From assembly GCA_030847615.1 (NCBI GenBank), contig JAUMIR010000001.1, forward strand, positions 84,431,501-84,495,500: a DNA stretch of 64,000 bases, written 5' to 3'. The position numbers were made by a program, and so were the translations under genes. Under the pieces are notes generated by a model that worked only from the letters and a program-made list of their open reading frames with translations, made no database searches and had not been told where the DNA came from. This stretch comes from Gambelia wislizenii (Eukaryota; Chordata; Lepidosauria; Squamata; Crotaphytidae). Shown here piece after piece: positions 20,401 through 32,400 of this stretch (position 1 is its first letter; each line of letters begins with the position of its first letter).

Positions 20401-23400
20401 CTTGGAGCCCTCTGGAATTGATTTATTCAACAAAATGATAATGTGCTATGGAGACCGGTTCAGGGTTCCCAGACACAATTTTATTCATTGTAGATTATAA
20501 CTTTACCTTCTAAGAGGATGGTATTTTCCGTAAGAGCCATTTGCCAGATCCTACAGTGGGGAAGTGATATGGACTGTAGAGATCTTTAAAGGTCAAAATA
20601 AGCACTTTGAAAATAAGCTAAAAAAACTAGTAACCAACACAGACATTTCAGATGGGTATAAATTTGTTATCGCCAATAAACAAGTTAATAAACAGGTTGC
20701 AGAGTTCACTTTGTTGCTGTGTGCCTTCAAGTCATTTCCAACTTATGGTGACCCTGAAGTGAACCTATCATGGGGTTTTCTTGACAAGATTTGTTCAGGG
20801 GGGTGTTGGCTTTACCTTCCTCTGAGGCTGAGAGAGTGTGATTTGCCCAAGGTTACCCAGTGGGTTTCAATGGCTGAGCAGTACCAGCTGTGTTTTCTGG
20901 ATACATTTTCCAAATTGTCTTCAAGGGCTCAGCCACATAGAGTGTATTATGCTAGTTCCAATATGGAGGTCACCAATGCATAAATTATGACTAGCTGTGT
21001 AGTAGCTAAACGCAATTAGAGAATCAAATGAAATTGAAAAAGCACTCTGGGTTGTAGCCACTACATGTGGATCCAAAAGTATCCCCAGGTTACACCCCTG
21101 CCACTTAAAGGACAGTGAATATTTACAAGACTGAATATTTTCCTAACTAGCCAATCCATTCCCCCACTGTCACTCATATATGCACAACGTTATCAGATAT
21201 ATTTTTTTTTTACAAATTAATTGGTGGTATAGCTCCCTTTTTGTCATGTTCTTGGGCAGTTTTGTATAATATTTAAATGTGTTAAAGCAAGCCCAGTGAG
21301 ACTTTTGATACCTTTAAAAACAATAGAGCCTGAAACCATATCACAAATTTCTTCCAGTTTCTTAATATCAAAATGGTTTGAGATGTTACATAGTTAATTG
21401 CTTCCTGTTAGAGACAAGCCTCAAAGCCTTCTCGGATGCATGAAACCAGCTTTGTGATGCTACCTGTGTAAATTAGATGTGTATGAATTATTATATAATC
21501 TGAAAACTTCTATATATTTATTTTTTCCAGCATGGGCCCAAGTTGTCTCTCTACTTATTTGAGTTAATTCATAATCACAAGGATGAATTAACTAACAAAG
21601 AGCAATTATCAGTAGGAGTATTTATGAATGCATTAAAACTTTGTGGTTACAAATATATTCCTGTCAATGCACCACCAAAGCCAGACCTCATAAAAGCTAT
21701 GAAAGAGGTGCGTAGATTTATAAAATCACCTTCCTTACTGATCCTTATTTGTGATTGACATCTGTGGTCCTCATACGTCATCAGTGTATTAAACTGCAAT
21801 AATGTTTTCACACCAAAAGAGGTCATGCCTGTCTTGCTTGTGTGTGTGTGTGTATGCTTTCCAGTTTAGGATAAGTTTGTATATAATAGAAAAGACAGAT
21901 TGTAGCATTTTAATTTCTTAAGATGTTTGTAGTATGCTTGTGAGGCAAATAAAAGTGGAGGTGGCTATAAAATTATTTTACATTTTTTAAAATGAATCTT
22001 TAACAAAAGTAATATAAAAATACTGGAAAGTAACTGAAAAAATTAAGCCACTGAATACATTTTTTTTTAAAATATGCTGTTGTCAGGACCAAAAGAAATA
22101 CGAGGCAGAAGAAGATATAAACAAAGCTGCTTGGGAGAAAACTATGGCTAATAACCGGCAAACGTAAGTTACTACCATATATTCCGGTGTATAAGACGAC
22201 TGGGCGCATAAGACGACCCCCCAATTTTTAAGTTAAAATATAGAGTTTGCCCCCCCCCCCAGCCAGCCAGCCACCTGGCTGGAAATCCTGTCCCCCACCA
22301 GCCAGCCAGCTCAGTGGCTGTAGATGATGGAATAGTCTGTGAAATTAAAGGACTGAGAACAGCTAAAAAAGCATAGGATACTTTGAAAAATCTCTGTGGT
22401 GTTCAATCTTTGGAAAGTAAGGTTGCATTAATACTGTAAGTTGGTTAATATGAAGCTATCAAATCCCAAATTTTTGAATGGGCACATTAATGAATGAGCA
22501 CATTAATGATTTTAGAGCCACATTGGCAGACAAGAGAATTTCACCATAGACAAAACTTGATCCAAATTAGTAAGTTTGAATCCAGAAATTCTAATTTTAG
22601 GCTAACTTGTCTTGAAAAGAAACATCATTTTGACTCTCCTGAGCTAAATGGAGAGCCATTTAACTCTTCAAAGGCAAAGCAGTTATTCTCACAGCAGGAG
22701 GAAGGATCTGCTGGGAAAACTGCCCAGGCCATTTAACACTTCAATCATTCTCACAGCAGGGGAAAAGATCTACTGGGGTATAAGACCCCCCCCACTTTTG
22801 AGGAGATTTTCAAGTGTTAAAAAGTAGTCTTGTATGCAGGAATATACAGTACTTTTTTTGCTGATCACAAAATTCAGTGTCACAAAAATATGATACTGTC
22901 ACCAAAAGCAGCACCAGTCTATTCCCTTCCCACATCTCTGATAACTTATAGTAACAAAATGCATATATGACATGTTGCACTATGTGTTTTCCTACATTCA
23001 TCTCTGCATCAGTTGATGGTGTATAACAGGGAACAGATAATTATGATAGGTTTTTCGTGGATAGGGGTTTCCAGGCTATGAGGCCATGTTCTGGAAGAGT
23101 TTATTCCTGACGTTTCGCCTGCATCTGTGGCTGGCATCTTCAGAGAATGGTGGCATAGGGGTTTATATACTGTGAGTCCCTGCTGGAAAGGATATATAAA
23201 TTTGTGTATTTGAATGTCTAGTTCTTAGGGTGGGAGGATATGCTAGGGGGATTAGTGTCTGTTAGGCTAATGATCCACACTAACAAAACACGGCCTCGCA
23301 GCCTGGGGAAAAAAACCACGAAAAACCTATGGATGCCGGCCATGAAAGCCTTCGACTTCACAAGATAATTATGAAATGTCATGGATTTAATTATTATGCA

Positions 23401-26400
23401 TTATAAGGGAGAAATGGGACGGACTCAATACAAGGTTGCTGTTTAGAGCACTAGTGTTCTTGGCAACATCTGGTTCCACCACTGGGTTCCATACAACTTT
23501 TCTGGGATCGCTTTTTCAAGCTATTTTTTAAAAAATTGTTCTGTAATGTATCTCAGGCTCCAAAACACAAAAGAGTTGGCTTAGATATAGAAATGCTATG
23601 TTGACATTATCCATCTTGTCTCACAATATTTTAATTTAACATTTGTCTTACAGAAGTGAAAAACAATTCTGCCATCCTTTCTCTTAGTTCCTGAGTGTTT
23701 CCCCAGTCTTGAGGAGGGCGTCCCTGTTTTTATATCTGTATCCCCAAAAGCCAAGTTGAACCCAATTCCTGAAGGTTCTGCAACCTTTAGGAGAGATTTG
23801 GGGATTGAGATAGACTGGAAAGAGGAGACATTAAAATGTTGGTTCATGTAGAGCCTTTCTAAATAGTTCACATTGCTAATAGTATTTTCAGCTTTATTTA
23901 TTCATCCTTAGTTAGTCAAGGAAATTAAATTTTAAACTGATATCCTCATTCAGTCTCTTTCAGCGCCTGGATGCAAAATCAAAGGACATTTCTAAAATAG
24001 CTGGTGATATCACCCAGGCTGTGTCTCTATCCCAGGGAATGGAAAGAAAGAAGGTGATTCAGCACATCAGAGGAATGTATAAAACAGACTTAAGTGCCAG
24101 CAGGCATTGGCAGGAGCTTATTCAGCAGCTTACACATGATAGGTAGGTAATTTTACCTAATGATCTGCCCTTCAAAGCATGAGTGATGGCTGCTGCTATC
24201 TGAAAAAGAGAAAAATCTTAAAACATACGTAGATAACATTTGCTCATTTATTAAGTGCTTAATGTAGTGTTTATTAAACTAGGCATTGAAAGTCTGTTAA
24301 TAAATGTAGCATTTATTAAACTAGGCATTGAAAGTCACTGTCACTTTATTTGTGTAATGCTTTTACATCTTCACTGTTTACAAAGAATTTACAAGTAGAT
24401 CTGTCCTTCAAAGGAGCAAAGTGGTACAAATGTTGTTGGATTGATTTTTTTCTTGCCATGTCTTCAAAAGTTAGGATCAGTTATAAAGTCTGTAAGATAT
24501 GAAATAAAAAGAACAACATGTATCAATACTGCTCTTTCCAGTTTAATGCAAGTCACTAAAAGCCAAATAAAGCTGATTTGCTAGTGCTTCAAAATTATTA
24601 CCATCTCCAGCTTTAAATCTCTTGAGAAGGGATTATGTTTTTCTTATCTGTTTGTAGTATAATTGTACATTTTGAATGTGTGATAATATTTTAAGGCTCT
24701 TCAGAACCAAGCTGACAAATCCTAAAGTAACATCAGAAAGATCTGTATGTTCTGCAAGTTGTACCACTATCTTAAACCAGCAGTGAAGTTGTGTCTAATA
24801 ATTTGTCAAATTCTTCTGCTTTCAGAGCACTCTGGTATGACCCTGCATCCTATCCTACATCTTGGCAGCTAGATCCAACAGAAGGTCCTAACAGAGAGAG
24901 ACGTCGTTTGCAGAGGTGCTATTTAACTATTCCAAATAAGTACCTTCTTAAAGACAGACAAAAATCAGAAGGTAACTTTTACTATATTCTGTGCAGCTAT
25001 TTTCTCTGAAAATATTAATGCATTAATGTTTTTGTATTATTTTATACCTTAACAGAAGTGATTAAGCCCCCTCTGGCCTACCTCTCTGAAGACAAAACAC
25101 ATTCATCCCACTCATCTACTGTAAAAGATAAAGCTGCCAGTGAACATATAAGGTTAGTTTGAATGAGCAATAAAGAGCATAAATATAAGTGGACTTTAGG
25201 CACTTTCATTCCTTGTTTTGATTTATGGAAAATGAGCGAAAGTGAGAAAGCAACTATATTAAAAGACAAATTAACATACTGTAAGATTGCAAGTACCTAT
25301 TTGCCTGATTGCCTATGCAAGTAAGAACAATTTCCAAGGCGTCAGTTACATGACAGTTTTTATCATGGGGAGAAACGGGATTTCCTGATCCCGAGTTCGT
25401 CCCTTGTTGTTTAGACGATTTTTCCCTGGATGAACAATATCCTGGGACTGTTGTTTACATGATAACCTTTTCCATGATAAAAGCAAGATCCTGACACATA
25501 GTATCCTGTGGTTTTTTTGTTTACATGGGAAAAGGTTCTGGGATTATTATTTTTTAGCTGTCAGTCAAGGATGCGATTACTTGTTTTTTCACAACCTCGG
25601 TGACGTATTTCCTGTGGAGTTTCCCACCACGAGCGATGCTATTGGTTGCCACAAATATTTGCTCAAGTTTCAGCATTGGTCAGAGAAGGAAGGCAAAGGC
25701 AACCCCCTCTGAAAAATGTCTGTAAAAAAAAATCCCCTGATAGGCTTGCCTTAAGGTCTCCAGCTCTGTTTAAATGGCTGTAAATCCACAGAGGTTACCA
25801 CAAAATAAAACTTGTTTGTCTTTAAGAACCCACAAGAATCACTCTTGAAAACCAGGAGTTGTAGGCTATATTTCAGAGGAAGGAACTTTTAAAGCCACCT
25901 AGGCAGCTTGAAGGCGCAAGTGCACACATACACACACACACGTGCCTGCTTTGATTTCAGCCGAGAGGGAAGAGAGTGGTTTGCATACATACACACCCGT
26001 GCGTGCCTGCTTTGATTTCAGCTGAGAGGGAAGAGAGTGGTTTGGAATGTACTGAGGGACATACACGCACCCATGCGTGCCTAGAGAGAAGATCAGGAGG
26101 GGAAAAGAAGCAAGTGGTTCGCAGTGAGAGAATCCATTTAAAAAATACATGTCCCTTTAAAAGGAAGATTAATGGCACAGGTGAACAGGGAGCTTCAAGC
26201 TTGGCAGTAAGAGAATCCATTTTAAAACAAAAGCCTCCATGCAGGGGACGGGGAGGGTGACTGACCCCTTCTTCTCATAACTCTGAGCCCGCCCCTGGCC
26301 ATCTCAATTTCCGGCCATCACCTACTCCTGAGATAATTTGTCCTGACCTGTTCACATATCTGATTTTCCGCACCCTCCCGTGACTTTTTTAAAAACACAG

Positions 26401-29400
26401 GACAAACCACGGGATGGAAAGTCCTGCAGGTTGAGGGATAAAAGGTGGCCCCCTTCTGAAAAGCTCAAGACTGTCACGCAGGACATGTGAACTACCACAA
26501 ATTTATCTTACTACATTTTCATCATGTAAACAGCACCCAAGTGACCAGGAAGCATTTCTTCTCTTCATCCCCCCACCCAGCCTACTTTAGGTCAGAAAGT
26601 TACTACTATAATGTGGGCTGGGTGGGTGAAGCGATAATGTTTTGGAATTTTATGCCAGGCAAATTTCATTGACAATTGTATGCAATGCTTAGAGGTCTGG
26701 GTTACTGCCAGTTAAAATTGCTGTGAAAAAGTACACCTTTTTGCAATGTGTAGAATGTCCGATGGTGTATCCCATGTTCCATGGCCTTTTGGCCCCTCTG
26801 CTTAAAATGCTTCCTTTACACCCATGTTCGTGTATCTCTGTAATCTGCCATCAGAAGAACTGGATAATTAACTCTCTATCCCCTGGAAAAAATAGACACA
26901 TCAATAGGGTGGGGGGACAGCAGCCCTCCAGGCCAAAAGAGTCTGACGTTTTGTAAGTGCCATGTCTGCTCAAGGGCTAACCAAACCAGTCAGGCCCCCA
27001 CTCCATTCCAATCTATACCAGGACTCAAATTTCTCTTCTTTTACATTTCTCTTCAATTGCTTCCCAATCCTAGCTCTTTGGTTGCTTCCCAGTTATTCAT
27101 CTCCTGAATTCTGCTGCCCAGTGACAGAGCCATATAATGCATTTCCTCAAATCTTAATCCTTATTTAGATCTTCCTGTTTTACTGAATTTTCCAGAGGAA
27201 AAGCCATCCACTCTAGTGAATTCTAACATTCTAAAAATAATTAACATATTGAAGCATAGTGTTAAGTTGTCATGTACTTGCATTCCCAGATGCAGTGATC
27301 AGCAGTTGCAGAGTTAAACAGAAAACATTATTGGCACAGTAATCCAGAAAGCATATCATACAAGGTTGTTGCTCAGAGAGGACAGACAGTATACTAAAAG
27401 TGGTTTGCAATCTATGAAATCTGGCAAGCTACAAAGCTATTGGTTACCTATCATCCCCTGATCCCTTCTTCCCAAGCAATCGTACCTTCTCTTGTTCCCA
27501 GACAACTCCTGCAGCTGCCTGCCACCTTATCTTCCATTCCATAGTGACAGGATACTCCACTCCAAAGCACTTGTTAGCCAGTACAGAGAAATAAAAACAC
27601 AGTTAACAGCAAGGTTACAATAAGGTTACAGAACCACATAAAAATGGCAGGAATAGGCACCTTCAGGGACCGATCCTGACATAAGTTTAGTGTTAGTAAG
27701 GAAATCTAGCGAGTTAAACCATTCTGATAGAAAATACTTGTGAGTTACCGGTAATAACTTAGTTGTTTCCAAGTTTTCTTCTTAAGTACTGCCAAGGAAA
27801 CAGATTGACTTCCTAGATGATCTCTTCTGAACATCTCCTGAAGTGTGATGTTTCAACCAGAATCTATCTCAAAATTGTGACAGATTCTGGTTCATAATAA
27901 AGGTAAAACGTGTGTAGTCTCCAGTTCCCAGGTTATTATACAGTGAATGTAAAGTAAAGCTAAAAAGATTATCTTAGTATGTTTGAATGTACAGTGTATT
28001 GACTCTTAATGGCATATTTGAAGTCTTGGAACACAGATTATATTGTTAACATATTTTGAGAAAAATGGTTTCAAATACGTGTTAGATATCTGTACAAACT
28101 AGTCTTGTGTATCATTACAGAGTTAATCGAAGATGCATCAGTGTGGCACCATCTAGAGAGACTCCTGGGGAATTACTACTAGGTAAGAAAGTTATTTTCT
28201 TTAGCTTTGTAAGGTGAGGTTCTTACATAAGATTGACTTTTGTGTGAATAGCATCTTCTAGTGCCTTGGGAAATACTGGAAGATAAATTTGCAAAAGAAA
28301 CCTTCCAGGGCAAAATGGGATGCATCTGGGGGGCACTCTAGAACCTGATTGGCAATCACTACATGGTTGTTGTTTAGGAGAACTTAACTGGGTACATACA
28401 TTATTGGATATAATCGTGTACTTATTGTTTGAATATGGCATTAAGTTCATGATTCTGTGGTAACAATCTTTCTTGCTGGTGAGGTGCCAATAAAATTGGT
28501 GTCAATACAAAACTCTCTTGGAGGTCTAATAACAGGTTTGATAGATGGGATTTTTTATTGGGATCTGGAGAGAACATTAGCCCTACACTGTTGTCCTACA
28601 GCTGTTTCTCAAAACAAGAAAACAGCTACAATATATTGCTACATGCATTCACATTTAATATCATGTCTAGTTTTGGCCCTTGGTTTATCAACTGTACTTA
28701 TTTGTACAAACTAACAAATACTTTTGTCTAGATGTTTGACTCTGAAGCTTCAGATGTATTAGTGTTGGTCATAACTGTTTATAAAGAGAGGATAAAGCAA
28801 GAACTGTTTAAATGTGACCAGTCTTTGCAATTTAGGAATTTGTATCTTCTGTCTTTTTCATTGTTCTCTTCTTTTGTAGTACTGAGGCTTGTCCCCAGGT
28901 CTTTCTTTTATTCTCCTTTTATCTGGTCCGTGACTCTTTACTAATGAACTGCTGTTACTGGGACCCAAAACAACTGGGACTAATCTTCCACATCATCATC
29001 ATTATCATTTACCTGCTTTCCTCATGGATCAAGGCGGGAAACATCAGATTAACATCCAACATATAACATCCATTAAAAACACACATCTATTAAATCGCAT
29101 AACATCGGTTTAAAAGAACAAATAAGATAAATACCTATTAAAACAATTAATCCATATTTCAAATTCATAGTTTAAAATTTACAATTTAAAAATCATCTGG
29201 ATAAGCCTGCCAGAAGAGACTGGTCTTTAATGCTGTTTTAAATCCAGACAGTGTATTCATCTGTCGAATCTCTTCTGGCAATCGTTCCACAGTCTAGAGG
29301 TGGCTGAAGAAAAGGTCCTCTGGGTGACAGTTGCCAACATAGTCCTGGCTGACTGGAGTGTTGAAGGGCAGACTATATGGTCAACTGTTGTATTAACAAT

Positions 29401-32400
29401 TTTTTGGAAAGGACAGAAAGCTGTGTGCTTGGCTACTTCGGACAGCTGACTGTGAAAATGGCCGCAGCAGCAGCTATTCAGAAAGAGTGGTGTGGGGCCA
29501 GTAATCCAAATAGCCAATGGAACTGGTAAAGAAGGGGAAAGTGAAGGAGCACAGGGTAGGGCATCAGATTTTAAAGAAGGAACCTTTTCTACTTTACTAT
29601 ATTTTACACAGTTTCTGTACCTACTGCATCTGATATAGCAGTGCTGTTGTTACAGCTGCTGGGTCATTTTCGGTCATACAATATACTTGCTTGCTGTTTC
29701 CAGTGACATTTCTAGGGTGGCTTTACTATTTCATGCTTCCCACATTGCAGTTTTATTATCAAGTGACTGCCTATAAGTATTGTCAACTCAGTTTGGAGGC
29801 CAAAGTAACAAGTGGTTTAAGAGATTTTGACAGTTGTAGAGTACATTTAGTATAATAAATACACTCTAGTTACTGTTTTAAAGTGTTCAGTTGTTGAAAA
29901 TCTAATGTCAAAATATTTTCAAGTGATTTTTGTTGACAGTGGCTTACTTCCATAGTAAGTTTGCATTATACAAATCAGACTTCTTGAAAACTGCATGCTA
30001 TATGTTTCTAAAGTATTCTTCTTTGATGTGCAGGCAAATGTGGAATGTACTTTGTGGAAGACAATGCTTCTGATACAATAGAAAGCTCAGTAAGTGAAAG
30101 TTGTGAAATGATTTTCAATGGAATTCCAGTAATAACTTGTATTAAGAGTGCTGAGAAGTCAGACCCATTTTTCCATGTGTGATGTGAGTAACTGTATTAG
30201 GAAAATTAAATTTCCTTTGTAAATATTTCAGAAACAGCCCTCCCCTAGGGTATCTGTACAATTATATATATTCAAAATTCTTATTTACTGAGTAAAACAA
30301 AATCCACAATCCACAAAAAAGTGATACCTTCATTGGCCAACCAAATGCAAAACACATGATGAAAGATTGTGATGCTATACTGGCTTCTTCATCAGGAAAA
30401 AGATGTTAAAAAGAAAGAAGGAAAGAAAGAAAGGTGACAATGTTGGAGTCACAGGCCTACATGCTGTTTCAGATGTTACTTGTGCTGTTCTAGTGAGGGC
30501 TCTCATGCAGGCAGAGGCCACTCCTACTTCCTGGCCATGTGGAGTTGAGACAGAAGACAGTAAAAATTTAAATCCTTTGCAGCAGTGAGACAACCTCTCT
30601 GGCATTCAGTGTGTCCCTGTTCCTTTGTGAAGCCATGGGCCCTTTTGTTAGGCAGAGACCTAACAAAGGGGGCCATGACTTCACAAATTACAATGATAAT
30701 TAATATGACAATTAATTTATAACAAATTTTATCGAAACCCATCTTGGGAGAAAGGTGAGACATAAATCAAATAAATAAATAATATGTAGAAGTTTAAGAA
30801 CTATTAACATGTCAAATAAATTCATTCTAAAATCATATGTTCAAAGCTGATAACCATTATATGCTGTATTTTATTCAGAGTTTTCATGGAGAAACTGAAC
30901 CAGCATCATTTTCTTGGACGTTTGAAGAAATTAAAGAAGTCCATAAACGTTGGTGGCAACTAAGAGATAATGCTGTGGAAATATTTTTAACCAATGGCAG
31001 AACTTTGCTATTAGCTTTTGACAACACAAAGGTAACCATTTTTTATTTTGGATCAGAGGTTTTCTTACATTTCTTTAATATGTACCAAAAAAGTCTGTGG
31101 AAGAATCCAAAGTGGGACTGAGGAACAGTAGCACTGCTGTATTTTAGGCCTAGATGGCTTTGTGCTATCCAAAGCAGAAAAAATAAGATTAACATTTCAT
31201 TGTTTTAGTTATATTTGAATGAACAGGAAATTGGTTTTGACTAAGGTTTTTTTCCCCTTCATTTTCATTTGGTTGGAGTCAGTTGCACTGGTGTCAGTTG
31301 CTGGAATCAATTTTGATTTTTGGTAAGAGTGGGATACATTTTAGATGAGTCTTGTTTGAACAGTTTAGTGGGAAGATAAATGGAATTGGACAAAAACGGT
31401 ATTCTGGCATGGGTAGCCAATTATGACAGGAACAATATATACAGGCATTGATATAATAATGGACGTTAACAGAGAACACACTTGTTTCAGTGCACAGTGT
31501 ATATGAGTTGGATGACTTTCTATTTTGGCAACATGAGATTATTGCTGTAATTTCAAGGATGGTATTGATCAAAACATTTATTCATTAAAATGTTATATGA
31601 TTTTTTCCCAAAATGGTCAAAGAAGTATACAATCAGTGAATTAAATAACATTCAACAGCACTACATTATTAAACATAAAAGAGAATGCATTACAAAAACA
31701 GTTTCATTTGGTGGCTTGACCAAATAAAAAAGCTTCATAATCCATTGTTGAAGACTATGGGCACCCTGTCTTTCCTATTGAATGGATTATTTGGATCATT
31801 ACTGCAAGCCTTGATTATTAGCTGCTGCTGCTTTCTAAAACCTGCCCCATAGATTGCATAGTGGAGACACTACATAAAATAGCATGAAAAGTTTCTATGT
31901 GTATATGCTCTTTGTTAGGAAATGGCTGTCTGTTTTAAGTTTGGATGACTGTCTAGTGTTGAAACTGATGCATACTAAGATTTTAAGGATGCATGAAGGT
32001 ATGTGTGGTTAAGTACTGAAATAAAGACAACTGAAAATATTTGTGGTTCACAAGACTAAATCCTTCTTTGGTTTGGTAAAAGCTTGATATTTTTATTCTT
32101 TTTAGGTGCGTGATGATGTGTACCACAACATCTTAACAAACAACCTCCCTAATCTCTTGGAGTATGGAAACATTACTGCATTAACACACCTATGGTACAC
32201 TGGACAGATCACTAATTTTGAATACCTCACTCATTTAAACAAACATGCAGGCCGTTCCTTCAATGATCTCATGCAGTATCCAGTATTTCCTTTTATACTT
32301 TCCGACTATACTAGTGAGACACTGGACCTAAATGATCCTTCTGTTTATAGGTAATAAGAAATGTTTCTTTCAACATGGTTTGCTGTAAAATTTAATGGGG

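Noticed and set aside
20564..20983. Open frame of 139 codons on the + strand
   Set aside because: About half of it is SINE sequence and the rest has no splice sites in phase with LYST.
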